The notes: generated by a model from the letters alone, not told the origin. 64,000 bases of DNA from Bacteroidota bacterium (GCA_963169345.1 CAUJCT010000026.1:62001-126000), one strand, 5' to 3'; numbered from the stretch's first letter, positions 8,690 to 17,891 are shown. Program-made: numbers and translations.

Positions 8690-10303
8690 AACTTTTTTAG
8701 ATTTCGAAGCTTTGTTTTTGCCCTTTGTTTTTAAGGGTTTTGCTTCTTTCTTTTCTATTACCTTAACAGGAATATTAACTTGTTTTTTCATCCTGTCTTT
8801 AAATTCTTCAACTTTAGGCATCTCCTGATCTCTCCAAATTAATCCTTTCAGGTACCTCTCAGAATCAGGAAATTGATTTAGCGGGTACATCTTACCTTCT
8901 GGTTGAGTATAAAATTTAATCGCTTTGACTTTAGATGAATCAAGTAAAATCAACATCTTTCCGCATGCAACCTTGTTCACTCCTGTATACTCAGCTGAGT
9001 CTGTTTCATTATCTCTTAAGTAGTAAATACTTTGAGCATTGCCCTGAACCAAGACCGACTTTAATTTATTACTGTCAAAGTAATTGACCATTTGTTTTCC
9101 GGAAATCTGATTATAATAACCGGGTTTAACTTCTGATGCAAGAAAAGCATTTTCATTTACCTTCAAGGTATGAATGCGCTTATTCTTCAATTGTATAAAC
9201 ATTGTATCGCCACTAATCTGATTTTTCTCATTCCATAAAATAGGCGCATAAAACAAACTGATTGTCGAGTCATTGAATCTGTAGTCCAGTGAATCGCATC
9301 TCCCTTTCATATCTTTTTGAAATATTTGTACTTGATGGTAGGCCCTCATGATTTTATTCAAAGAGTCGTTATTGAAGTAAAAGGTATCAGCCAATATGAA
9401 CAAGGTATCATCATCCTTTGCCTGCATTGCAACAGGCTGTTTGCTGACATAACTCTCCTTGGTCTTTTGATTGTAAAATCCACTTTGTCCAAATATTGTA
9501 AATGACTCCACTGAATCTATAAGTTCAATGTTTCCGGTAGCTTTCCCATAACCCTGTTTGCGGTCGTAATACAAGCTATCCGATTTCAAAAGATTGTTTT
9601 TACTGGAAATCTCTGCACCCTGACTAAAACTGGCTATTTCTTTTGCAGTATTGTACCAACCATTTTTACAGTTAATCGTATTTTCTTTCGATTTAATTGT
9701 AGTTGGACCGTTAAAATAAGCTGTTTTGGTGGTAGAATAATAATCGAGTGTATCGCCTTCCATTGTGTACTCAGGTGAAGTCAGTTTAACCTGATCCTTA
9801 AAATGAAACACGTTGGCGCGTCGGTCGTAAAACCCTTTCCGGCTCTTTAAGGTATTGCCTTCATTCAATATGTTTGCTCCATTCAGATATGAACCGACCT
9901 GCGACTGGATATTGTATTGAAGTGATGTGGTAACCAAAGTCATACTCTGGTCTTTTAATATAACTTCCTTTCCGGTAACCACTGCAGTTTTTGAGGCTTC
10001 TTCATAAAGCAGATATTCTCCTCCGGAAAGTGTAAATGTATCAGGTTGATAGATATAGATATGGCCAAATCCTTCAATTTTACCTTCATTCATTTTCCTG
10101 ATAGCAGAGTCGCATTGAATGATCACACCATTGTGTCTTATTGCTACGTTTCCAACAATGTATTGTAATCCTTTTACCTGATCTACCGAGAGTTTATTGC
10201 CCCCAATTATTTCAACATCAGTCTGCGATCTTAAATTGAAATTAATCAATATTGTGACAGCAAATAGCAGATATTTTAAATTAAACTGATGCAATCCAGG
10301 CAT
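8669..10303 (-). CDS. OstA-like protein (LptA/OstA-family organic-solvent-tolerance domain), exported
   Basis: 544 residues. A signal peptide (about residues 1-27, ending RSQ) is followed by repeated beta-strand units typical of the OstA/LptA fold: IIGGNKLSVDQVKGLQYIVGNV, IIQCDSAIRKMNEGKIEGFGHI, then many DTLDYYSTTKTAYFNG-style repeats to about residue 480. The C-terminus is rich in Lys. The family is linked to LPS transport across the periplasm; the Bacteroidota version is longer than LptA (about 180 residues) and may form a bridge alone. Its promoter box (10327-10334) nearly touches that of tilS. Confidence 0.85.
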   Translation of the reverse strand: MPGLHQFNLKYLLFAVTILINFNLRSQTDVEIIGGNKLSVDQVKGLQYIVGNVAIRHNGVIIQCDSAIRKMNEGKIEGFGHIYIYQPDTFTLSGGEYLLYEEASKTAVVTGKEVILKDQSMTLVTTSLQYNIQSQVGSYLNGANILNEGNTLKSRKGFYDRRANVFHFKDQVKLTSPEYTMEGDTLDYYSTTKTAYFNGPTTIKSKENTINCKNGWYNTAKEIASFSQGAEISSKNNLLKSDSLYYDRKQGYGKATGNIELIDSVESFTIFGQSGFYNQKTKESYVSKQPVAMQAKDDDTLFILADTFYFNNDSLNKIMRAYHQVQIFQKDMKGRCDSLDYRFNDSTISLFYAPILWNEKNQISGDTMFIQLKNKRIHTLKVNENAFLASEVKPGYYNQISGKQMVNYFDSNKLKSVLVQGNAQSIYYLRDNETDSAEYTGVNKVACGKMLILLDSSKVKAIKFYTQPEGKMYPLNQFPDSERYLKGLIWRDQEMPKVEEFKDRMKKQVNIPVKVIEKKEAKPLKTKGKNKASKSKKVSKKDNL

Positions 10304-10317
10304 TTTGAAGATTTCCT

Positions 10318-10325
10318 TACCTTTG
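10318..10325 (+). promoter_or_regulatory. -7 promoter box TACCTTTG for tilS
   Basis: Perfect TAnnTTTG match ending 14 bases before the ATG at 10340. It is 1 base away from the oppositely directed -7 box of the ostA-like gene, so both promoters cannot be occupied at once. No clear -33 TTG. Confidence 0.6.
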
Positions 10326-10326
10326 T

Positions 10327-10334
10327 CAAAATTA
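10327..10334 (-). promoter_or_regulatory. -7 promoter box TAATTTTG for the ostA-like gene
   Basis: Perfect match on the minus strand, 23 bases before the ATG at 10303. The predicted transcription start falls inside the tilS -7 box, and the reverse is also true. Confidence 0.6.
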
Positions 10335-10339
10335 ATGCC

Positions 10340-11668
10340 ATGCTCGAAAAATTCGAGGTCTTTGTGAAAAAAAATCGGCTTTTCAACCGAAAAACCAAAC
10401 TACTGCTTGCTTTAAGTGGCGGTGAAGACAGTGTTTGTCTTTTTCATATTCTCAGAGAGCTTGGTTATAACTTCTCTGTTGCTCATTGTAATTTCAAGCT
10501 CCGTGGCAAGGAAAGCGATGATGATGAAAAATTTGTCAGAAAGCTAGCTTCCAAATACAAAATAGAAGCCCTTTTTCAAAGTTTCGATACCAAAGCCTTT
10601 GGTAAAGTACATGGACTAAATACTCAGGAATCTGCACGTTTTCTGCGTTACCAGTGGTTCGATGAACTGATAAATGAACATGGTTTCAAATTTGTACTGA
10701 CAGCCCATCATATAGAAGACAATGCTGAAACTATGCTTATCAATCTAAGCAGAGCTACAGGTATATCAGGTTTGCATGGTATACCCATTGTTAATGGCAA
10801 TGTTTGCAGACCACTTTTGGGTACTGAAAAACAGGATATAGTTGAGTTCCTTAAGGCTAACGGATATAAATACAGAACGGATAGCAGCAATCTAAAGGAT
10901 GACTATCTTAGAAATAAAATTAGACACAATGTCATACCTCAGTTAAAGAAAATAGATCAACATATTGCCAAATCATTCTATGAAAGTGCGCACAAAATAC
11001 TTGAATATGAAAACATGGCAAAATGGTTGTCTGACAATGTTTGGCAAAATATAATTGAAATTAATGACGCAACTGTTTGGATTAAATACAGTGAATTGAA
11101 AAAAATTCCTTCAGAAGTCTTGCCGGTCTTTTTGTATGAATGCCTTAAGTCGTATGGTTTTAACAGGTCACAGAGCGATGCCATGTGTCATTTCGAACAA
11201 ATTCAAACTGGTTTTATTCTGGAATCTGCCAACTATCAGATCATCGGCGAACGACATGCTTTTCTTCTCAAAAACAAAACGCATCAAACAGAGCTGTCAT
11301 GCATAATTAAAGAAGTTCCGGCAATTTTAACTTTCGGTGATTCAAAAGTTGAACTATTGAAAATAAAACCTTCTGAAGTCGATTTTAGTCAACTCAATTG
11401 CCTTTATTTCGACTTAAAAATGATTCAATATCCATTGACCATCAGAGAATGGAAAAAAGGTGACAAAATGAGACCATTAGGAATGAAAGGTTTCAAAAAA
11501 ATCAGTGATATGCTTACGGATAAAAAAGTGCCGCATTACAGCAGAAAACAACAATATGTAATTTCTGATACGGTAGGTGAACTCATTGCTTTACTGCCAA
11601 ATACAGTATCAGATGTACATAAAGTAAGACAGGAGTCAATTGAAGTTTTGCGATTTAGGTTGATATAA
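10340..11668 (+). CDS. tilS: tRNA(Ile)-lysidine synthetase TilS
   Basis: 442 residues from the ATG at 10340. The open frame extends to 10289, but that extension would cover the promoter box and overlap the ostA-like start. The PP-loop ATP-binding motif is LLALSGGEDSV (residues 22-32), followed by FSVAHCNFKLRG, QESARFLRYQW and TAHHIEDNAET, all typical of TilS. The C-terminal domain has IREWKKGDKMRPLGMKGFKKISDMLTD-like sequence. TilS converts C34 of the AUA-reading tRNA-Ile to lysidine and is essential. It is divergent from the ostA-like gene. Confidence 0.93.
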   Translation: MLEKFEVFVKKNRLFNRKTKLLLALSGGEDSVCLFHILRELGYNFSVAHCNFKLRGKESDDDEKFVRKLASKYKIEALFQSFDTKAFGKVHGLNTQESARFLRYQWFDELINEHGFKFVLTAHHIEDNAETMLINLSRATGISGLHGIPIVNGNVCRPLLGTEKQDIVEFLKANGYKYRTDSSNLKDDYLRNKIRHNVIPQLKKIDQHIAKSFYESAHKILEYENMAKWLSDNVWQNIIEINDATVWIKYSELKKIPSEVLPVFLYECLKSYGFNRSQSDAMCHFEQIQTGFILESANYQIIGERHAFLLKNKTHQTELSCIIKEVPAILTFGDSKVELLKIKPSEVDFSQLNCLYFDLKMIQYPLTIREWKKGDKMRPLGMKGFKKISDMLTDKKVPHYSRKQQYVISDTVGELIALLPNTVSDVHKVRQESIEVLRFRLI

Positions 11669-11678
11669 TCTAAATTTG
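11648..11678 (+). promoter_or_regulatory. Promoter TTG-N20-TAAATTTG for the metzincin/PKD gene
   Basis: TTG at 11648-11650 lies inside the tilS 3' end; TAAATTTG at 11671-11678 follows directly after the tilS stop. Spacing is the expected 20 bases. Confidence 0.65.
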
Positions 11679-11695
11679 TGAAACAATTGTTACAC
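11678..11695. promoter_or_regulatory. Dyad GTGAAACAATTGTTACAC at the transcription start
   Basis: The half-sites GTGAAACAA and TTGTTACAC match at 8 of 9 positions, with a perfect AACAATTGTT core. It begins on the last base of the -7 box and covers the predicted start site and 5' leader. With no loop it looks like an operator rather than a hairpin. The regulator is unknown. Confidence 0.35.
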
Positions 11696-11700
11696 ACAAA

Positions 11701-14400
11701 ATGAAAAAAAACCTTACCAGTCTTACTCTTCTTTTATTACTTTTTTCTTCTCAACTTTTTTCCGAATGCGTTCTTGTTCCCTTGTCTTTAAAAGAACGTG
11801 TTGATGCCTCAACTCTCATAGTAGAAGGCATTGTAAAGGCACGTCAATCCAAATGGACACCCGATGGTTCAATGATTGTTACAGTCAATACCATAGACAT
11901 AGCTAAAGTATATAAAGGACAACATTTACTAACAAATACCAGTGTCGATATCGTGACATTAGGTGGTCAGGTAGGTTTAAAAGCTGTTAAAGTTGAACCT
12001 GAACTGGAACTGGAAATTGGTCAGGTTGGTCTTTTTTTACTAGTGATAAAAGACAATCAATGGGTATCTGAAAGCGGTCCACAAGGCTTTATTCAATATG
12101 ATAAACACAGCTTAGTTGCAACAGATGTATTTAACACATTTTCTATAAATCAGTTAAAATCTGATGTAATCGCTTTAACCGGTATTGCACCGGTAAATAT
12201 CAATGCTTCTCTCACGGCATTGACTCAAAATTCAAAGCGTGCAACTCCTACCATAAGTTCAATATCTCCAACATCTATCAATGCAGGTACATCTTCTGTT
12301 TTAACCATTAAAGGTACTAATTTTAATACTTTGATAGATACAAGCAGTGTACAGTTTAAAAATGGAGATGACGGTGGAGCCAGTTTCATTAAAGCTCTTA
12401 AAAATGATTACATTTCCTGGTCGGATACCATGATTAAAGTTATGGTGAGAACTAAAGCAGGTACTGGCAAAATCCGCTTGGTGATTAATGGAAATGGGGT
12501 TGTTAATTCAACTGATACTTTAAAAATTGCCTATTCTCATCTCAATGTGGTTTCAGGTGATACTATTTCCTTCGAAACTCAGGAGATTGGCATGAACAAC
12601 AACAATGGTATTACCTGGAAAATGAATCAAAAATTCTATGATTCAGCTGGCGCAAGAGGTGCATTTGTAAGAAGTTTGGAACGATGGAGATGTGGTACCT
12701 TTATTAACTGGGATACCTTAGGACATGTCAACCACAGTGCTATCAAATCGGATGGCGTTAACATGTGTGCATGGGATACTAGTTCCGCAATGCCAAATGG
12801 TGTACTGGCTCAATGCTTTAGCTTCTGGTCAGGTTGTTTTAACCCTAACCTTAAATGGTTTGTTAACGAACTGGATATCCGTTTCAGAGTAAAACCAACC
12901 TCTACTACTAACTGGAATTATACTACTGGCAATGCTTCAGCTAATCAATTCCATTTCGAGTCTGTTGCAACGCATGAATTAGGCCACGGACATCAACTCG
13001 GACACGTCATTAACAGTAGCGTTGTCATGCACTATTCAATTGCCAATGGACAAACAAAACCAAACTTATCAAGCAACGATATTTCAGGTGGTAATTACGT
13101 CATTACAAAAAGTGGTTCGGCAATTTGTGGCAAAAACGCACACAGTAAACTCAACTCAGGGAATTGCGCCATCGTAGCACCAAATGCCCATTTCAGAATG
13201 AGCAGTTCAAGCATCTGCAAAAACGAAACTGTTGTCTTTACTGACTCTTCACAGGGCAATATTTCAGCTTATGCCTGGGACTTCGGGGCCAATGCTACTC
13301 CTGCAACTGCCAATACAAAAGGTCCACACAATGTGGTGTATTCTGCAGGTGGAAATAAAAATGTATCTCTTACAATTACTACTTTAAATGGCAATCTCAA
13401 CAAAACACGTTCAGTTCTTGTAAAGAATGACAGCAAGATTATTCCAAGTTTCACTTTCCTGGCCAGTGAAAAAGGTAAAGTGACTTTTACCAATACATCC
13501 AATAATGCCCTTGGTTCCAATTGGTATTTTGGAGATGGTGACTCTTCTTCTGTAACAAATACTAATCACACTTATACAGGAGGAGGCACTTATAATGTTA
13601 AATTGGTAACATCCAATACCTGTAATTCTGATGATACTACTATTTCGGTAAAAATTGCCTACTTAAATTTTGGTGTACAACCAAATTCGAGTTGTATTGA
13701 ACAACATGTTCTTTATACAGATTCAAGTGATAACAATGTCAGCACCTGGCAATGGTCGTTCCCTGGTGGATTGCCTAGCACAGCCAATGGAAAAGGTCCA
13801 CATAAAGTTACCTATTTATCATCCGGACTGAAATCAGCTACTTTAACAATCGGAGTAAGTGGCTCACAAAACCAGGTATACACGAGAAGTAATATAGTGA
13901 ATGTTGGTACCGATACATTCACACAAGCCAGTTTTAATTATGGTTATTACGGTAAAAACATTGTTGGATTTTCAAATGGGTCGCATGGAAGCAATATGAC
14001 TTATAAATGGTACTTTGGCGATGGAGACAGCAGCTCAGAAAAGGAACCAATTCATACTTATTCCAATGCCAACAACAAGGTGGTTAAATTAATTGTAAAT
14101 GGCAATTGCGGTTCTGATGATACAACGATTACTTTAAGAGACTTTACATCTGTAAACACCATTAATGCAGAAATTTGCAAAGTCAATCCAAACCCTGCAA
14201 ATCAATTTATCACGATATCTGCTCCACTAGGAATGAGCTATTTCTATTCAATATATGACATGAATGGTCGTCTGATTTCAGAAGGCAATTTCGTCGGAAC
14301 TCAAGACATTGGACTAGGAGAAATGGAATCTGGAATTTATACTTTGTCTATAAAAACGCCGTTCGGAAACCAATTTATACGATTAATAGTTCAAAAATAA
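11701..14400 (+). CDS. Secreted metzincin-type metalloprotease with IPT and PKD domains and T9SS sorting domain
   Basis: 899 residues. Order: signal peptide (1-21), an N-terminal beta domain (about 22-170), an IPT/TIG domain (about 182-275, ISSISPTSINAGTSSVLTIKG), a zinc-protease domain (about 285-480), four PKD-like domains (about 500-820, with repeated WYFGDGDSSS) and a T9SS sorting domain (last 75 or so residues). The zinc site is HELGHGHQLGH (H425, E426, H429, H435), with VMHYS as probable Met-turn. The usual Gly at position 8 of the metzincin motif is Gln here. The layout predicts a surface or secreted protease. Its promoter overlaps the end of tilS. Confidence 0.88.
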   Translation: MKKNLTSLTLLLLLFSSQLFSECVLVPLSLKERVDASTLIVEGIVKARQSKWTPDGSMIVTVNTIDIAKVYKGQHLLTNTSVDIVTLGGQVGLKAVKVEPELELEIGQVGLFLLVIKDNQWVSESGPQGFIQYDKHSLVATDVFNTFSINQLKSDVIALTGIAPVNINASLTALTQNSKRATPTISSISPTSINAGTSSVLTIKGTNFNTLIDTSSVQFKNGDDGGASFIKALKNDYISWSDTMIKVMVRTKAGTGKIRLVINGNGVVNSTDTLKIAYSHLNVVSGDTISFETQEIGMNNNNGITWKMNQKFYDSAGARGAFVRSLERWRCGTFINWDTLGHVNHSAIKSDGVNMCAWDTSSAMPNGVLAQCFSFWSGCFNPNLKWFVNELDIRFRVKPTSTTNWNYTTGNASANQFHFESVATHELGHGHQLGHVINSSVVMHYSIANGQTKPNLSSNDISGGNYVITKSGSAICGKNAHSKLNSGNCAIVAPNAHFRMSSSSICKNETVVFTDSSQGNISAYAWDFGANATPATANTKGPHNVVYSAGGNKNVSLTITTLNGNLNKTRSVLVKNDSKIIPSFTFLASEKGKVTFTNTSNNALGSNWYFGDGDSSSVTNTNHTYTGGGTYNVKLVTSNTCNSDDTTISVKIAYLNFGVQPNSSCIEQHVLYTDSSDNNVSTWQWSFPGGLPSTANGKGPHKVTYLSSGLKSATLTIGVSGSQNQVYTRSNIVNVGTDTFTQASFNYGYYGKNIVGFSNGSHGSNMTYKWYFGDGDSSSEKEPIHTYSNANNKVVKLIVNGNCGSDDTTITLRDFTSVNTINAEICKVNPNPANQFITISAPLGMSYFYSIYDMNGRLISEGNFVGTQDIGLGEMESGIYTLSIKTPFGNQFIRLIVQK

Positions 14401-14496
14401 AAAGCTTTAAAAGCCTGGAAAGTAATGTCTATCTACCTGAATTTCTGATTAATAGAAATTTAACAAAAAAAGTGGACAATAATTCCTTAAAAAACA

Positions 14497-14504
14497 TACT
14501 TTTG
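14497..14504 (+). promoter_or_regulatory. -7 promoter box TACTTTTG for the DUF2795 gene
   Basis: Perfect TAnnTTTG match, 19 bases before the ATG at 14524. No TTG at -33. Confidence 0.6.
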
Positions 14505-14523
14505 CAAAAAATAGAAAGTTATC

Positions 14524-14745
14524 ATGTATTGGACATTAGAATTAGTATCTTATTTGGATGACGCTCCATGGCCAGCTACAAAGGATGAGTTGATCGACTA
14601 CGCCATTCGTTCCGGTGCCCCTATGGAAGTTGTAGAAAACTTACAGGAATTGGAAGACGATGGTGAGCCTTATGAGAGCATAGAAGAGATTTGGGGTGAT
14701 TACCCAACGGATGATGACTATTTCTTTCACGAAGACGAACATTAA
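14524..14745 (+). CDS. DUF2795 family small acidic protein
   Basis: 73 residues, very acidic in the second half (ELEDDGEPYESIEEIW, then a DDD-rich end). The sequence MYWTLELVSYLDDAPWPATKDELIDYAIRSG has the DUF2795 pattern, in which a short helical domain senses or binds an unknown ligand. Short proteins of this kind are widespread and usually single-copy in Bacteroidota. It has its own promoter (14497-14504) and ends 8 bases from the convergent hypothetical gene. Function unknown. Confidence 0.85.
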   Translation: MYWTLELVSYLDDAPWPATKDELIDYAIRSGAPMEVVENLQELEDDGEPYESIEEIWGDYPTDDDYFFHEDEH

Positions 14746-14753
14746 TTCGCTTC

Positions 14754-15974
14754 TTATCCAAAGAAAGCTTTTTTCCTTATTGGCTTAGTTTCAGGTTCTG
14801 TAAATACTGACTCTGAAACTAAGGCTTCTTGAATAGGCTCCTCAATCTGTATTGGTTTTGTAACGGTAATAGTTTGATTGATAAACTCAGTCAATTCAAT
14901 TGTATTTTGATTCAAGTCTATATTCACATACGCTGAAAGTCTGCTTTTATTAGCTTGATAAGAAGGATTTAAACTGATAAATATTTCATCCTCTTTTACA
15001 GGTAATATGAAATTTTGAGCCAACAAATCATTCAATATCTGTTCATACTTTTCAAAATTATCCTTTGCACCAAAATCTGAATGTTCGACAAAACCTCTTT
15101 TTAACAATGGTTTCAAAGCCGGATACTGGCTCATTTGAATCGGACTGGGATAATGTATCTCAAACTCATTTTCAAAAAGATGATTGGCAATGAGCTTTTG
15201 AGCAGGTTTCAAGTTCTGATAGGATATATTTAATCGATACAAATCGCTTATACCCTTCTTAATATTTTCAGCTTCTTTCTTCCAATTGTGCAAAAGCTCT
15301 TTCACGGAGGTTTTCATATCTCTGCTTTCCTTGTTCCAGTGATGGAAGAAATAATGCTCATGATTAAACAAATGGCTAATGGCTCCAAACGAATTCTTGA
15401 AACGCAAATTCAGCCACAACAAGAGTTGACGATTGGTTGCAAAACTATACTGATTGTATTTATGCCATTCCATAAATTCAAAAACAGTAGAGGATAAAAC
15501 CCCAAATGTATCAAACTTTCCGGACCAGCCTAAAAGTGCCTTTTTTAATGTTTCAGGACATTTCACAGACTCTATAACCTGTGCCGAAAATAGATCAAGT
15601 CCGCTTGCACCCTGATTTGGCTGATCTGAATACAAAATGCATTCGTAGAGTTCTATAGGATTTTTTGATCCCAACAAATCAAAATTGTCTAATGATTTGA
15701 AATATTGATCCGTTTCCTTCTTCAACAGAATGTTCCTGCATTGCTTGCTTTCAAGATACTCAGGTAACAAGAGGATATCTATATTGGGATTAACTAAACA
15801 AGCGTACCAGGCCGACTTCTGTTTCAATGCAGATTCTGCATATTGTCGTTTAACAGATTCGCTCAATGGCAGATTCTTGTACAATCTTTGCAAAGATTGA
15901 ATAGATTTTTCAACTGATCTAATTTCCTCTCTCAGTTCTTTATACAATGTTTCGTAAGGCAGTTGATTTAACAT
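14754..15974 (-). CDS. Hypothetical protein, no recognised domain
   Basis: 406 residues, no signal peptide or membrane segment. The N-terminal 50 residues are charged and probably helical (YKELREEIRSVEKSIQSLQRLYKN), the middle is rich in aromatic residues (a HYFFHHW segment near residue 207), and the C-terminus has a Glu/Pro-rich stretch ending in basic PIRKKAFFG. I cannot place it in a family. Codon use and base composition look like the neighbours. A TATTTTG sequence at 15984-15990 (minus strand) is a plausible imperfect -7 box. Confidence 0.75.
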   Translation of the reverse strand: MLNQLPYETLYKELREEIRSVEKSIQSLQRLYKNLPLSESVKRQYAESALKQKSAWYACLVNPNIDILLLPEYLESKQCRNILLKKETDQYFKSLDNFDLLGSKNPIELYECILYSDQPNQGASGLDLFSAQVIESVKCPETLKKALLGWSGKFDTFGVLSSTVFEFMEWHKYNQYSFATNRQLLLWLNLRFKNSFGAISHLFNHEHYFFHHWNKESRDMKTSVKELLHNWKKEAENIKKGISDLYRLNISYQNLKPAQKLIANHLFENEFEIHYPSPIQMSQYPALKPLLKRGFVEHSDFGAKDNFEKYEQILNDLLAQNFILPVKEDEIFISLNPSYQANKSRLSAYVNIDLNQNTIELTEFINQTITVTKPIQIEEPIQEALVSESVFTEPETKPIRKKAFFG

Positions 15975-16298
15975 TTCCGACTACAAAATAAACTAAGAAA
16001 ATCCTATTATTTTAGTAACATTGAAGCCATTCGAAAGTGTTTATAAACAACAGATTCAACATTTCAATTGAAATCCACAATGAAGCTATATAAATACGCA
16101 TTGTTGGAATGTCTAATTTATTGCTCACATCCCACTCAGTTATTGAACCAAATTGAAAATTGTTAACTTCTAAGAATAATTAATTCCACAAATCCCAAAA
16201 AAATTGAACTATGGAAATAAACTTTTGATATTCGCGTTTAAAAAGTTGAAGATATAATGGCAAATACTTAAGTTTGCCTTGAAAAAAACTGAAATCTA
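15975..16298. other. AT-rich intergenic region between divergent genes
   Basis: 324 bases. It holds the imperfect minus-strand box at 15984-15990 and a good plus-strand promoter at 16246-16276. The remainder shows no convincing coding potential, tRNA or strong hairpin. The only small ATG frame (16080-16166, 28 codons) has no promoter box and is probably chance. Confidence 0.6.
16246..16276 (+). promoter_or_regulatory. Promoter TTG-N20-TAAGTTTG for the STAS-like gene
   Basis: TTG at 16246-16248 and TAAGTTTG at 16269-16276 have ideal 20-base spacing. The ATG at 16299 follows after 22 bases. Confidence 0.7.
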
Positions 16299-16697
16299 AT
16301 GGTTGAATTAATGCCCAGAGTTCTTGAATCCATTAAAATGCTTGACCCTCGCATTGTCGAAATCCGCTATAAGGAAAAGGTCAATGTTAATGTTGATGAT
16401 ATGCGCGAAATCCTCGATGCAATCTATGAATTTACTGAAAATAAGCCTGTTAAACGTCTCGTGGTAATTACTGACGGCTCTAGCCTCGATATTAAAGCCC
16501 GGGTGTTACTACAGGAAGAAAACAAAATCAGAAAAGAGTATATTCTGGCTGAGGCAGTGTTAGTCAACTCGCTTGCCCAAAAAATGATTACCAACTTTTA
16601 TCTGAAATTTATCAAAGATTCATTTCCATCCAAATTCTTTACAGATTACAATAAAGCAGTAGAATGGCTGAAAGAACAGCCTGTCCCAAAATATTAA
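16299..16697 (+). CDS. Small STAS/SpoIIAA-like domain protein (putative)
   Basis: 132 residues, cytosolic. The order of beta strands and helices (IVEIRYKEKVNVNVDDMREILDAI, KRLVVITDGSSLDIKARVLL, AEAVLVNSLAQKMITNFYLKF, FTDYNKAVEWLKEQ) resembles a group of small Bacteroidota proteins with a STAS/SpoIIAA-like fold (sequences of the kind called DUF7793). Their molecular role is not established. It has a strong promoter of its own and ends 7 bases from the convergent hflX. Confidence 0.65.
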   Translation: MVELMPRVLESIKMLDPRIVEIRYKEKVNVNVDDMREILDAIYEFTENKPVKRLVVITDGSSLDIKARVLLQEENKIRKEYILAEAVLVNSLAQKMITNFYLKFIKDSFPSKFFTDYNKAVEWLKEQPVPKY

Positions 16698-16704
16698 CAG
16701 CTCT

Positions 16705-17862
16705 CTAACTTTTAAGTCTGTTAGCTATTCGGACGATATTGGCTTTCAATTGGTCAATATTCGATCTCTCTGTAGCTGAGATAAAAACCACGGGGTTGTG
16801 CTCTTTGCTCAACCAGCTCTTTTCTACTTCAGTTAAAACGGTGTCTGGATGTTCTTCCAAATAAGTATCAATCTTATTGAATACTAATAAAACCGGTTTA
16901 TCCTTTGCTCCAATGTCAAATAATGTTTGTTTTACAAGCTCCATTTGATTTTCAAATTCAGGGTTTGAAATATCTACAACATGTAACAAAATATCCGCCT
17001 CTACAACCTCTGCTAAAGTGCTCTTAAAACTCTCAATCAGCAAAGTTGGAAGCTTCCTGATAAAACCTACAGTATCGCTTAAAAGTATTGGAACGTGTTG
17101 CCCCTCATGCTCTATGTCTTCCAAAACAACTTTTCTGACAGTCGAATCAAGCGTGGCAAACAGTTTATTTTCGGCTAAAACCTCCGATTTACTCAAGAGA
17201 TTCATTATTGTACTTTTCCCCACGTTGGTATAGCCTACCAATGCTACTCTGGCTTTATCCGTTCTGTTTTGCCTTTGAACTTTGTTCTGCTTTTCTATCT
17301 GTTCTAATTTTTCCTTAAGCTTAGTAATGTTATTTCTAATGGCCCTTCTGTCTGTTTCAATCTCCGTTTCTCCGGGACCCTTCATACCTATTCCTCCCTT
17401 TTGTTTGGATAAGTGAGTCCACATCCTTGTTAATCGCGGCAATAAATACTGATTTTGGGCGAGTTCAACCTGGGTTCGGGCCTGCGCAGTCTTGGCGTTT
17501 TTCGAAAAAATATCCAAAATCAACATGCTTCTGTCCAGAATTTTAATTTCCTTAAACTCTCTTTCAATGTTTCTGATTTGAGATGGACTTAATTCATCAT
17601 CAAAGACGATTAAATCTGCATCATAGGCATTGACCATCTCAACAAGCTCCTTGAGTTTACCCTCACCAATATAGGTTCTTGGATTGGGATACTCGAGGTT
17701 TTGAGTCAGTCGACCTACTGTTTCTGCACCTGCAGTGGTTGCCAAAGCTTCAAGTTCATCAAGGTATTCCTTAGTTCTGTCTACCTTGTCTCCTTTTTCA
17801 TGAACACCAACCAATACTGCTTTCTCTTTCTTTTTTTCTGTATAAAAATATGCCTGACTCAA
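16705..17862 (-). CDS. hflX: GTPase HflX
   Basis: 385 residues. The HflX N-terminal domain (residues 1-190, with NPRTYIGEGKLKEL, FDDELSPSQIRNIE, RTQVELAQNQYLLPRL) leads to the Gly-rich GGIGMKGPGETEIETDRR. The G domain has P-loop GYTNVGKST, DTVGFIRKLP (G3) and NKID (G4). HflX binds 50S ribosomal subunits and splits stalled ribosomes. The only start in register before the first conserved residues is TTG at 17862. It is divergent from the gene at 17910, and their promoter boxes face each other. Confidence 0.93.
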   Translation of the reverse strand: MSQAYFYTEKKKEKAVLVGVHEKGDKVDRTKEYLDELEALATTAGAETVGRLTQNLEYPNPRTYIGEGKLKELVEMVNAYDADLIVFDDELSPSQIRNIEREFKEIKILDRSMLILDIFSKNAKTAQARTQVELAQNQYLLPRLTRMWTHLSKQKGGIGMKGPGETEIETDRRAIRNNITKLKEKLEQIEKQNKVQRQNRTDKARVALVGYTNVGKSTIMNLLSKSEVLAENKLFATLDSTVRKVVLEDIEHEGQHVPILLSDTVGFIRKLPTLLIESFKSTLAEVVEADILLHVVDISNPEFENQMELVKQTLFDIGAKDKPVLLVFNKIDTYLEEHPDTVLTEVEKSWLSKEHNPVVFISATERSNIDQLKANIVRIANRLKS

Positions 17863-17872
17863 GTGCGTAAAT

Positions 17873-17880
17873 TAATTTTG
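17873..17880 (+). promoter_or_regulatory. -7 promoter box TAATTTTG for the gene at 17910
   Basis: Perfect match, 29 bases before the first possible ATG (17910). It faces the hflX box at 17892-17899 with 11 bases between them. Confidence 0.5.
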
Positions 17881-17891
17881 TAAAACCACCA

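Noticed and set aside
16080..16166. A 28-codon ATG frame in the longest gap before the STAS-like gene
   Set aside because: No promoter box before it, no recognisable sequence, and AT-rich spacers give such frames by chance.
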